Source of the DNA: Fontivivens sp964399735
Lineage (GTDB): Bacteria > Zhuqueibacterota > Zhuqueibacteria > Residuimicrobiales > Krinioviventaceae
DNA length: 64,000 nt
Assembly: GCA_964399735.1 (NCBI GenBank)
Contig: CAYNSO010000002.1
Span: 62,001 to 126,000, forward strand
Direction of reading: 5' to 3'
The position numbers and the translations under genes are program-made. Below the pieces are notes generated by a model. It saw only the letters and a program-made list of their open reading frames with translations. It made no database searches and was not told the origin of the DNA. Positions 55,379 through 64,000 of the stretch are shown piece by piece (the first letter of the stretch is position 1; each line of letters begins with the position of its first letter).

Positions 55379-56131
55379 ATGTCTGCAAAAATCAGTGATA
55401 CTGCCATAAGAAAAATAGCAGCCGCAAAACGGATTGGTGTTTTAACAGGAGCCGGCATTTCTGCGGAAAGCGGAATACCAACATTTCGTGGTGATGATGG
55501 ACTGTGGCAGCAGGTAAAACCGGAAGAATTAGCCAGCCCGGAGGGATTCTATAAAAATCCGCATTTGGTGTGGCAATGGTATGAATATCGGCGCAAAATG
55601 CTGAGTAAAGTGCAACCCAATGCCGGTCATTTGGTATTGGCTGAAATGGAAAAAAGCTATCCCGCTTTTACCATCAGCACACAAAATGTCGATGGCCTGC
55701 ATATTCGCGCCGGCAGCAAGAATGTACTGGAATTGCATGGTAACATACTGGAAAACCGCTGTCAACACTGCCATAAAATAACTGCGGATGTTCATTATCA
55801 GGCTGGAGCAGAATTGCCGCAATGTGAATGTGGCGGATTAATTCGTCCGAATGTGGTATGGTTTGGTGAATCATTACCTAAAGAGTCGCTGGAACAATCT
55901 TTCACCATAGCGCGACAGTCAGATGTATATTTTTCAATAGGCACTTCAGCGTTGGTTTATCCGGCAGCTTTGTTGCCCCGTGAAGCCAGGCAGCATGGCG
56001 CTTATGTTATTGAGATCAACATCGAACAGACATCGCTATCCAACTTTGTTGATGAATTCATTCCCGGAAAATCCGGGCAAGTGTTGCCGGTTTTATGGAA
56101 TTCTGTAAAATCATTTATTAAAGAAAAGTAA
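55379..56131 (+). CDS. SIRT5-like NAD-dependent protein deacylase
   Basis: 250 residues, sirtuin class III. GVLTGAGISAESGIPTFRG is the NAD-binding block, His120 the catalytic base (LELHGN), and QNVDGLHIRAG binds NAD. Four Cys (128, 131, 149, 151) form the zinc site. Tyr68 and Arg71 in WYEYRR match the pair that SIRT5 and bacterial CobB use to bind succinyl or malonyl groups. It therefore probably removes acidic acyl groups from lysines. Confidence 0.92.
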   Translation: MSAKISDTAIRKIAAAKRIGVLTGAGISAESGIPTFRGDDGLWQQVKPEELASPEGFYKNPHLVWQWYEYRRKMLSKVQPNAGHLVLAEMEKSYPAFTISTQNVDGLHIRAGSKNVLELHGNILENRCQHCHKITADVHYQAGAELPQCECGGLIRPNVVWFGESLPKESLEQSFTIARQSDVYFSIGTSALVYPAALLPREARQHGAYVIEINIEQTSLSNFVDEFIPGKSGQVLPVLWNSVKSFIKEK

Positions 56132-56142
56132 CTAGAACCCGT

Positions 56143-58623
56143 ATGAAAATTAAAATTCTCTTTTTACTAATCGTTGTGCTGCTTTTCTCAATGTTGACCG
56201 GGTGTGCATATTATAATACATTCTATAACGCCAAAAAATTCTACAGTGACGGGGAAAAGGATCGCAAAAAACGTGAAAAAACCATGCTGGTGGAATTATC
56301 AGCGGAAGAAAAAGCAGCACGTAAAAAAAGTGGTGAAGCAACTTCCGGAACAATTGCTTCCTCTCTTGAAATGCAAAACTATCAAAAAGCCATAGAACGC
56401 GCATCACGGGTTTTAGAATTTTATCCAAATAGTAAATATGTGGATGATGCGTTATTACTCCTGGGTAAATGCTTTTATTATCGCCGGGAATTTAAAAAAG
56501 CACAACGCAAGTTTGAAGAAATAATCAGGCTATACCCGGATAGCAAGGATGTACCGGAAGCACGTTTGTTAATGGCAAAAACCTATCTGGGACTGGAAGA
56601 ATTTGAAGAAGCCGAAAAACGGTTTCGATCACTTTCGCAGGAGACAAAAATAGCCTCAAACATCATTGATGAAGCCAGGTTTGAACTGGGCGGGTTATAT
56701 TTTGAACAACAGAATTATGAACTGGCAGCAGAAAATTATGCCAGCGCTGCCGAGGAAGCAGACAATAAACTTATCCGCGCCATGTCATTGTACCGGCTGG
56801 GCGAATGTTACCTGCAATTGGAAAGATATAGTGAAGCCCCCAAAATTTTTAACAAGGCGGCCAAAGAAAGTCCAAATGAAGACTTTAAATCACAAGCTTT
56901 ATATAAACTTGGAGAAGCGCAAAGTTTAACAGGTATGTATGATGAAGCAATCAAAACTTTTTCCAATCTTTTATCCATTGAATATGAAGCATCACGCATA
57001 CCCGGTATAAAGCTGGCCCTGGCAGAAAATTTATATAAACAAGGAAACCAATCCGAAGCTCTCAAATGGTACAACAACCTGATTGAAGAGCATAAACGCA
57101 CAGATGCCTCGGCGAAAAGTTATTTTGCCCTGGGGGAAATTGAAGAATTTATAAATAATGATTATAAAAAAGCCAAAGAAAATTACGATCTGGTCAGAGC
57201 GGAATTCACAAATTCATCCATTGCACCGGAAGCGAAACAACGTTCCGATAACATACGGCTATTACTGGAATTGCAGGAAGACATTGCCAAACTTGAAGGC
57301 CGCTGGGTGGATTCGGATACCCTGAAAGATGAAAACAATGGCGGTGATGGCAACAAAGGACAGCAGGTTAAAGACGATGGCCCGATTGATCTGAGTATGG
57401 ACGGGATGTGGGTCAATTATTCAGGACGTGACCGCCCGCCGCCAAAATCATTAACAGATCTGAGCGAAGCCGACCTGCAACGGGTAGCCAAAATGAATGA
57501 ACGCCTTCAGGAAAGCGCCGCAACAGATTCATCGGCTTTGACAACTGTAACGACCAAGCCGGTTGAATTGGACAGTGTAGCAATAGCCCTGGCTAAAGAA
57601 AAAGAAGAACGCCAAAAAATATTTACACTAACAGAAAAAAAACTTGCCTTGGCAGAAGTTTTGTATTTTAATTTCAACAAACCGGATTCGGCGATTGCTG
57701 TTTACAACCAGATCGTTAATGACCAGGTTGATACCGCTTTAACAACAAGGGCTTTATATTCGCTGGGCTATCTCTACAAAGAGGTATTGAACGATTCAAT
57801 CACTGCCGATTCGGTACTATATCAACTTGTTAATTTTAATCCCGATACCCCCCAGGCTGATGGCGCCAGAAAAATGCTGGGAATTGAACTTGCTGAAGAA
57901 AAAATAGATTCAGCAGCAATATACTTTAAAAGGGCAGAAAATGAATACCTGGTCAATCAAAACGTTGAAAAGGCGCTAGAAATTTACAATTCAGTTATCG
58001 AACAGTACCCGAATTCAGAATATTCACCAAAAGCAATTTATGCGCAAGCCTGGTTAGCAGAAAAAAAACTTTTTAATCCGGAAATGGCCCTGCAATATTA
58101 TGAACAAGTTGTAGAAAAATATCCGAATTCCGAGTATGGTAAATCGGTCAAGAATCACCTCGCTCTTTATGAAAAAGCAAAAAAGGACATTGAAGCGCGG
58201 CAAAAAGCTATTGCTGATTCACTGGCAAATTATGAAAAAACAAAAAATGATTCGCTGTCAACTATTGCTACAGACTCTTTACAAAACACAATAAAAACTG
58301 ATTCCACCCAGACTGTGGTATCTGATTCAACAGTAAATGCCCCTGCACCGGATAATCTGCAAAAACCCGCTGCCGGCCGTCAACGTCCATCGGCAGCCCC
58401 TGCCGGAACAGATACAACCAAAGCGGGAAATAACCGCAGGGCTTCAGCGAGCCAAGACACCCTGTCCAGTCAACGTGGTAACCCCGATCCGGTACCAACT
58501 CGCCCGGCAGCAGAACCGGATAAAGACCGGAAAGTTGGATCACCTCCCGCCATAACAGCCCCGGATCAGGATTTGAACAATGTTCCGGTAAAGCAGGATT
58601 CTACTAAAGGATCAGGTGAGTGA
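56143..58623 (+). CDS. Large TPR lipoprotein
   Basis: 826 residues. A lipoprotein signal ends in LTGC with Cys21. The family start CAYYNTFYNAKKFY is followed by TPR units of the BamD kind in two blocks (about 70-330 and 480-680), separated by a charged, disordered stretch. A Ser/Thr/Pro-rich low-complexity tail (about 700-826) ends the protein. It is an outer-membrane or periplasmic scaffold. The stop overlaps the pyrK start. Confidence 0.82.
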   Translation: MKIKILFLLIVVLLFSMLTGCAYYNTFYNAKKFYSDGEKDRKKREKTMLVELSAEEKAARKKSGEATSGTIASSLEMQNYQKAIERASRVLEFYPNSKYVDDALLLLGKCFYYRREFKKAQRKFEEIIRLYPDSKDVPEARLLMAKTYLGLEEFEEAEKRFRSLSQETKIASNIIDEARFELGGLYFEQQNYELAAENYASAAEEADNKLIRAMSLYRLGECYLQLERYSEAPKIFNKAAKESPNEDFKSQALYKLGEAQSLTGMYDEAIKTFSNLLSIEYEASRIPGIKLALAENLYKQGNQSEALKWYNNLIEEHKRTDASAKSYFALGEIEEFINNDYKKAKENYDLVRAEFTNSSIAPEAKQRSDNIRLLLELQEDIAKLEGRWVDSDTLKDENNGGDGNKGQQVKDDGPIDLSMDGMWVNYSGRDRPPPKSLTDLSEADLQRVAKMNERLQESAATDSSALTTVTTKPVELDSVAIALAKEKEERQKIFTLTEKKLALAEVLYFNFNKPDSAIAVYNQIVNDQVDTALTTRALYSLGYLYKEVLNDSITADSVLYQLVNFNPDTPQADGARKMLGIELAEEKIDSAAIYFKRAENEYLVNQNVEKALEIYNSVIEQYPNSEYSPKAIYAQAWLAEKKLFNPEMALQYYEQVVEKYPNSEYGKSVKNHLALYEKAKKDIEARQKAIADSLANYEKTKNDSLSTIATDSLQNTIKTDSTQTVVSDSTVNAPAPDNLQKPAAGRQRPSAAPAGTDTTKAGNNRRASASQDTLSSQRGNPDPVPTRPAAEPDKDRKVGSPPAITAPDQDLNNVPVKQDSTKGSGE

Positions 58624-59435
58624 AAAATCATAAAAAGGCCGTTCTTGTTCCGGTGCTCTCCAATATTCAGGTAACTCATGATACCTGGTGTATTACTTTA
58701 CAGGACAAACAAATTGCCGGCAATGGATGCGGTGGGCAATTTGTCAATGTATTTGTACAGCAAAATAATGGTGTATTATGGCGCCGGCCTTTTGGAATAC
58801 ATACAACTAACCCTGTGCAAGGTGTTTTCACTTTACTTTACAAACTCGTGGGGCGCGGCACTACAACACTGTCAAAGGTGCAAGCGGGTGAAACACTGGA
58901 TATTATTGGGCCCCTTGGCAATTCTTTCACCCATCCTCAAGGTTTGCGTCAAGCTATCATAGTAGCCGGAGGCATAGGCATCGCCCCCTTTCCCCTGTTC
59001 ATACAACACCTGATTGATCGTTCAGTACAAGTATCAGTATTCTATGGCGCCAAATCCAAAAATGATTTTTGTTGCCAGGACTTTTTTAGGGAATCCGGTG
59101 TGCACTTGCATCTTGCCACTGAAGATGGAACCCTGGGCGACAAGGGTTTTATTACAGATTCGCTGACCAGGTACCTGCAAACGCTGCCGGATAAAACCGG
59201 TTCACAAATTTACGTATGCGGTCCGACTCCAATGCTCGCCCGGATGAAAGAGATTAGCCGGCAAAGCGGCATTAGCGCCGAGGTTTCAGTAGAAACGATA
59301 ATGGCTTGCGGTTTTGGCGCTTGTATGGGCTGCCCGGTAACCCTGGAAAAGCCGGATCACGATGGCCGTTTATATGCCCTGGCCTGCAAAGACGGACCGG
59401 TTTTTAATATGGAAGAGATTCGATTCGATGAGTGA
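58620..59435 (+). CDS. pyrK: Dihydroorotate dehydrogenase electron transfer subunit
   Basis: 271 residues starting at GTG, overlapping the upstream stop (GTGA). It has a FAD/NAD-binding ferredoxin-reductase fold with RRPFGIH-type (RRPFGIHTTNP) and GGIGIAPFPLF blocks, and a C-terminal [2Fe-2S] cluster with Cys in ACGFGACMGCPV and LACKDGPVF. It passes electrons from the B-type PyrD to NAD. It overlaps pyrD by 8 nt. Confidence 0.95.
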   Translation: MKNHKKAVLVPVLSNIQVTHDTWCITLQDKQIAGNGCGGQFVNVFVQQNNGVLWRRPFGIHTTNPVQGVFTLLYKLVGRGTTTLSKVQAGETLDIIGPLGNSFTHPQGLRQAIIVAGGIGIAPFPLFIQHLIDRSVQVSVFYGAKSKNDFCCQDFFRESGVHLHLATEDGTLGDKGFITDSLTRYLQTLPDKTGSQIYVCGPTPMLARMKEISRQSGISAEVSVETIMACGFGACMGCPVTLEKPDHDGRLYALACKDGPVFNMEEIRFDE

Positions 59436-60342
59436 TCTGTCAGTAAAAATTGGTCAGTTGATTTTAGCAAACCCGGTCACTGTAGCAAGCGGTACGTTTG
59501 GTTATGCGCAAGAATTTGCAGATTTTATTGATCTCAACCGGCTTGGCGGAGTCATCACCAAAACAGTTACTCTTGAACCACGTCCGGGAAATCCCCCGCC
59601 CCGAATAGCAGAAACCTCCGGTGGTATGCTGAATTCCATTGGCTTGCCCAATGACGGCGTTAAAAAATTCATTGCCGATAAAATGCCGTTTCTAAGATCT
59701 CTAAAAACCAAAATCATCGTCAATGTTGCCGGTAAAAGTGGTGAAGACTATGCTGAAATTATTCGCATTCTCGATGCAGTTGAAGGTATTGATGCCTATG
59801 AACTGAATTATTCCTGCCCCAATGTTAAAGAAGGCGGATTATCATTCAGCGCCAATGCCCGTGTAGCTGAAAGCGTCACCAAAAGCGTGCGCGCTGTTAC
59901 AAAAAGACCGATCATCGCCAAACTGACGCCCAATGTCACTTCGATTAGTGAAATAGGTTTAGCAGTAGAACAGGGCGGCGCCGATGCTGTCTCGGCAGTT
60001 AATACCTTTGTCGGCATGGCGATTGATGTTCCCAGCCGGCGCCCAAAAATTGCGATGATAACAGCGGGATACTCCGGCCCGGCCATAAAACCACTGGCGC
60101 TGGCCAAAGTTTATGAATTGTACAAAAAACTGCACATCCCGATTATCGGCATCGGCGGGATTTGTGATACAAATGATGCGCTGGAATTTATCATTGCCGG
60201 TGCAACAGCAATCCAGGTGGGTACCGCAAATTTTTGGGACCCTTGTGTAACCATAAAAATACTGGAAGGGTTGCAAACCTGGTGCGAACAAAATAAAATT
60301 GCAAAAATTACCGAACTTGTCGGCTCTTTAAGAATAAAGTAA
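59428..60342 (+). CDS. pyrD: Dihydroorotate dehydrogenase, class 1B catalytic subunit
   Basis: 304 residues from the ATG at 59428 within the pyrK 3' end. The FMN TIM barrel has ASGTFGYAQEF, TKTVTLEPRPGNPPPR and the catalytic Cys in NYSCPNVKEGG. It oxidises dihydroorotate in pyrimidine synthesis and needs PyrK as electron acceptor, hence the coupled genes. Confidence 0.96.
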   Translation: MSDLSVKIGQLILANPVTVASGTFGYAQEFADFIDLNRLGGVITKTVTLEPRPGNPPPRIAETSGGMLNSIGLPNDGVKKFIADKMPFLRSLKTKIIVNVAGKSGEDYAEIIRILDAVEGIDAYELNYSCPNVKEGGLSFSANARVAESVTKSVRAVTKRPIIAKLTPNVTSISEIGLAVEQGGADAVSAVNTFVGMAIDVPSRRPKIAMITAGYSGPAIKPLALAKVYELYKKLHIPIIGIGGICDTNDALEFIIAGATAIQVGTANFWDPCVTIKILEGLQTWCEQNKIAKITELVGSLRIK

Positions 60343-60344
60343 CT

Positions 60345-60821
60345 ATGCCAAAAAAAAAATTTCCCTTTTTATTTCAGTTATTCCATTTATTAATCATAGT
60401 GCTGCTGATTATTGCGTCAAACTGCAATCCCGATCCGAGATACCGAAATTCCGGTTATCAACAAATAAATCGCACAAATACCGAGCCTGCAAGGCAATCC
60501 GCTGGCGTGGAAACCAGACGAGAACAGGGAATAGCATCATATATGGCCGATGAATTGCAGGGTAAAAAGACCGCCACCGGTGAATTATTCAACAAATGGG
60601 CATTAGCGGCAGCCCATAAAACGCTGCCTTTCGGCACTATTGTGCGGGTTACAAATCTGGAAAACCAAAAAACTGTTGACGTGCGTATTAATGACCGCGG
60701 CCCGTTTGTCAAGGGACGGATCATTGATGTTACGTATGAAGCAGCGCGCCGGCTGGATTTTATTCAACAAGGATTGACTAAAGTAGAAATACAAATAATT
60801 CAAACTGCTGATAAAAAATAA
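60345..60821 (+). CDS. rlpA: RlpA-like double-psi beta-barrel lipoprotein
   Basis: 158 residues. A hydrophobic N-terminal segment ends in IIASNC (Cys27), a non-ideal lipobox. The DPBB domain (about 60-155) has GIASYMADELQGKKTATGE, LPFGTIVRVTN and NDRGPFVKGRIIDV, including the catalytic-type Asp of NDRGPF. RlpA enzymes cut denuded glycan strands of peptidoglycan. The SPOR domain of longer RlpA proteins is absent. Confidence 0.85.
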   Translation: MPKKKFPFLFQLFHLLIIVLLIIASNCNPDPRYRNSGYQQINRTNTEPARQSAGVETRREQGIASYMADELQGKKTATGELFNKWALAAAHKTLPFGTIVRVTNLENQKTVDVRINDRGPFVKGRIIDVTYEAARRLDFIQQGLTKVEIQIIQTADKK

Positions 60822-60843
60822 CCTGTGAATGCGGAGGCTGTCA

Positions 60844-61674
60844 TTGAATATTAAATCGTTTCTTGTTCGCTTGCTGATTGCGGTAATTTTAGGTCCACTG
60901 TTATTAATAGCGGTTTATAAAGGAAGCTGGTATTTACTGGCCCTGGTCATTATTATTGTTATGCTGTCGTTGTATGAATTTTACAAACTGGCGGAGAAAA
61001 AACAAGTCAGGGCTCAGTATATGATTGGCGGAGCAGCCAGCCTGGCAATTGTTTTGGCTATTTATTTCCGACAGCCGGAAATCATTATTGCTTCTGTTTT
61101 ACTTTTAATTATTCTATCGTTTTTTCAGGCATTATATTCCCATACCGGTTCCCCCCTGCTCAATGTCTCTATTACAGTATTCGGGGTATTTTATTTTAGT
61201 TTTCTTACCGGCAGTTTTTTATTATTACGCGATCTATCCTGGTCTTTGGGAATGGATTATAATTATGCCGGCGGCTGGTTTTTACTGGTTTTTCTAACAA
61301 CCTGGTTGGGCGATACGGCAGCGTATGTACTCGGCTCTTATTTTGGCAAACATAAACTCATCAAACGCATCAGTCCAAATAAATCAATCGAAGGAGCTGT
61401 GGCGGGATTTGTGTTTTCGCTTGTTGCAGCCGTGATCTGCCATTACTGGTTTGTCCATGAATTGCGCCTGATCGATTCTTTGATTGTCGGCGCTATTGTC
61501 GGCAGCTTTGGTCAGTATGGTGATCTGTTCGAGTCTATGTTTAAAAGAGATGTCGGCGTTAAAGATTCCTCCAGCCTCATCCCCGGACATGGAGGTGTTA
61601 TGGATCGGTTTGACAGCTTGTTGGTTTCCACACCAATTGTTTACTTTTATTTAAAATATATAGCCCTGGCCTGA
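60844..61674 (+). CDS. cdsA: Phosphatidate cytidylyltransferase
   Basis: 276 residues from a TTG start at 60844, chosen because GGAGG lies 6 nt upstream; an ATG at 60829 would place that site inside the gene. Multi-pass membrane protein. The signature SMFKRDVGVKDSSSLIPGHGG followed by DRFD is complete. It makes CDP-diacylglycerol, the substrate of pssA at 28 kb. Last gene of the plus-strand run, with a terminator directly after. Confidence 0.95.
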   Translation: MNIKSFLVRLLIAVILGPLLLIAVYKGSWYLLALVIIIVMLSLYEFYKLAEKKQVRAQYMIGGAASLAIVLAIYFRQPEIIIASVLLLIILSFFQALYSHTGSPLLNVSITVFGVFYFSFLTGSFLLLRDLSWSLGMDYNYAGGWFLLVFLTTWLGDTAAYVLGSYFGKHKLIKRISPNKSIEGAVAGFVFSLVAAVICHYWFVHELRLIDSLIVGAIVGSFGQYGDLFESMFKRDVGVKDSSSLIPGHGGVMDRFDSLLVSTPIVYFYLKYIALA

Positions 61675-61700
61675 GGGCGTTTTAGCAGGGTAATTATAAC

Positions 61701-61738
61701 AAAAAGGTTATTTCCAGAAGTGGAAATAACCTTTTTTT
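61701..61738. terminator. Bidirectional terminator between cdsA and rubredoxin
   Basis: AAAAAGGTTATTTCCA pairs with TGGAAATAACCTTTTT around a 4-nt loop, a 16-bp stem with A/T flanks usable on both strands. Confidence 0.88.
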
Positions 61739-61739
61739 A

Positions 61740-61904
61740 TTATATCTTTTTAAACTGGTCTTTGGTGACCTGGCAAACCGGACAAACCCAGTCAGCGGGT
61801 AGATCTTTAAAACGTGTTCCGGGCGGAATATTGCTATCAGGGTCTCCGGCAGCTTCGTCGTATACATAACCACAATTGGTACAGACATACTTTTCGTACT
61901 TCAT
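61740..61904 (-). CDS. Rubredoxin
   Basis: 54 residues from the ATG at 61904, set by AGGAGG upstream. Two Cys pairs bind iron: YVCTNCGYVYD and WVCPVCQVTK, with the family PPGTRFKDLPADW between them. It transfers single electrons, often to oxygen- or peroxide-reducing enzymes. No partner gene is adjacent. Confidence 0.96.
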   Translation of the reverse strand: MKYEKYVCTNCGYVYDEAAGDPDSNIPPGTRFKDLPADWVCPVCQVTKDQFKKI

Positions 61905-61958
61905 TTTATCCTCCTGCAAAATCATTCTGCTTGTATTTGAGGGTTAACTTTAGAGTAA

Positions 61959-62744
61959 TTAGCCATCAATAATCCTGCCAATACCACCTAAAATAGAGCC
62001 TTCACCTTTACTGCTGCCACCTGAAGCAGGAGCGTGCTGAATAATCCGGTCAGCCAGGCGAGAGAAGGGCAAGCTTTGCAGCCAGATTGTGCCGGTTCCT
62101 CTGAGGGTGGCCAGGAACAAACCTTCACCGCCGAAAAACATGGATTTTAAATTACCGGCGCGCTGAATATCATAATCCAGTCCCGGTGTAAATGCTGCTA
62201 TACAACCGGTATCAATTTTCATTACCTCATTTTTAAGCGTTTTTTTTACAATTGTACCGCCGGCGTGAACAAACACCATTCCGTCGCCAAGCAAACGTTG
62301 TAAAATAAAACCTTCGCCGCCAAAGAAACCGGTGCCGAGTCGTTTGGCAAAAGCAATACTGACCTGGGTTCCAAAAGCGGCACACAAAAACGCATCTTTT
62401 TGGCAAATTAACTCGCCGCCAACAAGAGACATATCAACCGGGATTATTTTTCCGGGGTATGGCGCTGCAAAAGCAACATGCCGTTTAATACTGCTTGTAT
62501 TGGTAAAATGCGTCATAAAAAGTGATTCGCCGGTAATAGTTCTCTTGGCCACATTAAGCAGTTTGCCCATAAAGCCCTGATCCGGCTGTGAACCATCGCC
62601 CATTTTCGCTTCAAAACCGATCCCGTCTTCCATCCAGTTCATGGCGCCGGCTTCGGCTATGACTGTTTCAGAAGGGTCAAGTTCGACTTCGACAACTTGC
62701 AAATCATCGCCTATTACTTCATAATCCAGCTTGTGACATTTCAT
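61959..62744 (-). CDS. TIGR00266/AIM24-family protein
   Basis: 261 residues. The pattern ETVIAEAGAMNWMEDGI, GESLFMTHFTNTSS, GGEGFILQRLLGDG and FFGGEGLFLATLRGTG fits the TIGR00266 family, a repeated beta-fold of unknown biochemical role. A Gly/Ser-rich tail is typical. No TM segment is seen. It lies between rubredoxin and queA. Confidence 0.88.
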   Translation of the reverse strand: MKCHKLDYEVIGDDLQVVEVELDPSETVIAEAGAMNWMEDGIGFEAKMGDGSQPDQGFMGKLLNVAKRTITGESLFMTHFTNTSSIKRHVAFAAPYPGKIIPVDMSLVGGELICQKDAFLCAAFGTQVSIAFAKRLGTGFFGGEGFILQRLLGDGMVFVHAGGTIVKKTLKNEVMKIDTGCIAAFTPGLDYDIQRAGNLKSMFFGGEGLFLATLRGTGTIWLQSLPFSRLADRIIQHAPASGGSSKGEGSILGGIGRIIDG

Positions 62745-62783
62745 AGGGGGTCTCCATTCATCATTATAATTATTACGGATTTA

Positions 62784-63767
62784 TCATTTTAATAACAACA
62801 TGGCATCGCCAAGACTGAAAAAACGATACCTTTTTTGTACCGCCTGCTCATACGCTGCACGAATGCGTTCCCATCCGTAAAAAGCGCTAACCAGCAACAA
62901 GAGCGTTGATTTTGGCAGGTGGAAATTGGTTATTAATCCATGCACCGGGGTTTTAAATTCATAACCGGGATAAATAAACAGTTCGGAAAATTCTTGTTTA
63001 GCCTCTACCCTGCCGCTTACCTGGGCTGATGATTCAATTGCCTTTAATGCAGTTGTGCCGGTGACAAACAGCCGGGGCGCATTGTTAATAATAGCGGCAT
63101 TTTCTTCATCAATAATATAATATTCCGGTTCCATTTTATGCTGTACAATACCGGGGTCGCGTACCGGTAAAAAAGTGCCAAACCCGATATGCAGCGTTAC
63201 AAACGCGGTTTTAACTCCTTTACGTTTTAGAGCCTGTAAAAGATTCATTGTAAAATGCAAACCGGAAGTCGGCGCTGCCAGCGAACCGGGAGCTGAAGCA
63301 TAGACAGTTTGATACTCATCCCCGACGGTTCTTTTTATGTACGGAGGATTGGGATAAAGGTTTTGATCAATTACCTCAGCAAGCGGCTGATCGAGTTGCA
63401 CATAAAATATATCATTCTGCTGGTCAACCACACGGGCATGAATTTTTCCAAAAACAAACTCGTTGCCAATACGTACTTTGGAGCACTGAATACGAGCGGT
63501 AACTGTATGATCATTCACCGGTTGCATAATGATCATTTCCGCGACCGCCCCGGATACCTTGTTGCCAATGAGTTTATTTTTCATAACTCGTGTGTGATTC
63601 ATCACCAGCACATCGTCTTTTTGAAAATGATCGACAATGTTGTAAAAACGTTTATGTAAAACAGTCTCGCCCTGCACAACCATTAACCGTGAGTAACTTC
63701 TTGGTGTAACCGCAGTTTGCGCGACAAGTTCACGAGGAAGGTCATAATTAAAATCGTCCAGAGTCAT
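62784..63767 (-). CDS. queA: tRNA preQ1(34) S-adenosylmethionine ribosyltransferase-isomerase
   Basis: 327 residues from the ATG at 63767 (a GTG three codons earlier is possible). Family blocks are LDDFNYDLPRELVAQ, VMNHTRVMKNKLIG, APTSGLHFT and LITNFHLPKSTLL. It forms epoxyqueuosine in tRNA from preQ1 and SAM. Confidence 0.95.
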   Translation of the reverse strand: MTLDDFNYDLPRELVAQTAVTPRSYSRLMVVQGETVLHKRFYNIVDHFQKDDVLVMNHTRVMKNKLIGNKVSGAVAEMIIMQPVNDHTVTARIQCSKVRIGNEFVFGKIHARVVDQQNDIFYVQLDQPLAEVIDQNLYPNPPYIKRTVGDEYQTVYASAPGSLAAPTSGLHFTMNLLQALKRKGVKTAFVTLHIGFGTFLPVRDPGIVQHKMEPEYYIIDEENAAIINNAPRLFVTGTTALKAIESSAQVSGRVEAKQEFSELFIYPGYEFKTPVHGLITNFHLPKSTLLLLVSAFYGWERIRAAYEQAVQKRYRFFSLGDAMLLLK

Positions 63768-63786
63768 CCGGCGCACCGTCGCGATT

Positions 63787-64000
63787 TCAACCTAAAACCC
63801 GCAGAATACGTTCAGTATCCTGCAGATTGGTAAATAAATAATCGGGATCATGCTGCTGCAGCTGCTCCATTGAGTAACTACTTGTGGCAACAGCAATTGA
63901 AACCGCGCCATGCGGCTTGGCGCATTTAATATCCGAAGGGGTATCACCAATAACATATACCTGGTCGGGTGCAGGATGAATATGATAAATATCTGTAAAG
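63787..64000 (-). CDS. HAD-family phosphatase, C-terminal part
   Basis: About 70 C-terminal residues, cut by the window edge. VYVIGDTPSDIKCAKPHGA carries HAD motif IV (GDTPSD), and the segment after it fits phosphoglycolate-phosphatase-like enzymes. It ends at TGA (63787-63789), about 20 nt before the queA start. Substrate cannot be told. Confidence 0.8.
   Translation of the reverse strand, partial: FTDIYHIHPAPDQVYVIGDTPSDIKCAKPHGAVSIAVATSSYSMEQLQQHDPDYLFTNLQDTERILRVLG

Overview
The window is an ordinary-looking chromosomal segment from a Gram-negative (diderm) bacterium, AT-rich by eye and densely packed. It carries T9SS-type envelope genes: a PorV homologue, a large exported protein with a C-terminal YPNP-type sorting domain, a PorV-like barrel fused to TPRs, and DUF5683-like membrane proteins. 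Together with a split glycine decarboxylase (gcvPA/gcvPB) this points to the FCB side of the tree. Clear AGGAGG ribosome binding sites and frequent GTG/TTG starts argue against a typical Bacteroidetes genome. My best guess is a Calditrichota/KSB1-like or Marinimicrobia-like lineage, but the sequence alone does not settle it. I found no rRNA, tRNA, CRISPR array, insertion sequence or prophage.

Layout. 1-2.7 kb (+): a membrane-anchored SGNH hydrolase and a COG2509-type flavoprotein. 2.8-3.4 kb (-): Fe/Mn superoxide dismutase. 3.7-10.3 kb (+): an energised envelope operon of a 1004-residue TPR protein, an apparently plugless barrel with a TonB-box-like segment, ExbB, ExbD and TonB. 10.5-19.6 kb (-): a porV-led operon encoding PorV, an M6-like protein that has lost its HExxH residues, a metalloprotease/propeller/barrel fusion and two DUF5683-like paralogues. 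Its mRNA starts with a roughly 235-nt leader that ends in a terminator-like hairpin. 20-35.2 kb (-): a long housekeeping run. In transcription order it holds ecfT and truA; a transaldolase-like aldolase; htrA, purB, purC, psd and pssA; DUF4321 and two tatA genes; gatA and gatB; then efp, accB, accC, gcvH and gcvPA.

35.5-39 kb (+): an OPT-family peptide transporter, a PqqD-like protein and an M29-type aminopeptidase-like protein. 39-45.3 kb (-): an S41 protease, then gcvPB followed by a PleD-like diguanylate cyclase, a histidine kinase and a response regulator. 45.7-50 kb (+): an acyl-CoA-synthetase-like protein and an EF-G paralogue, both with altered nucleotide-binding motifs, and a HIT protein. 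50-50.8 kb (-): mazG. 51.1-61.7 kb (+): a small membrane protein, a class III cyclase, the PorV-TPR fusion, a SIRT5-like sirtuin, a TPR lipoprotein, pyrK, pyrD, an RlpA-like protein and cdsA. 61.7-64 kb (-): rubredoxin, a TIGR00266 protein, queA and the tail of a HAD phosphatase.

How the genes fit together. CdsA, PssA and Psd make a complete route to phosphatidylethanolamine. PyrK/PyrD and PurB/PurC contribute to nucleotide synthesis. GcvPA, GcvPB and GcvH are glycine cleavage components, with gcvT missing from the window. GatA/GatB (no gatC here) form the amidotransferase for Gln/Asn-tRNA. The least explained parts are the two envelope operons (3.7-19.6 kb), the porV leader, and several proteins that keep a fold but have lost or changed its catalytic residues.
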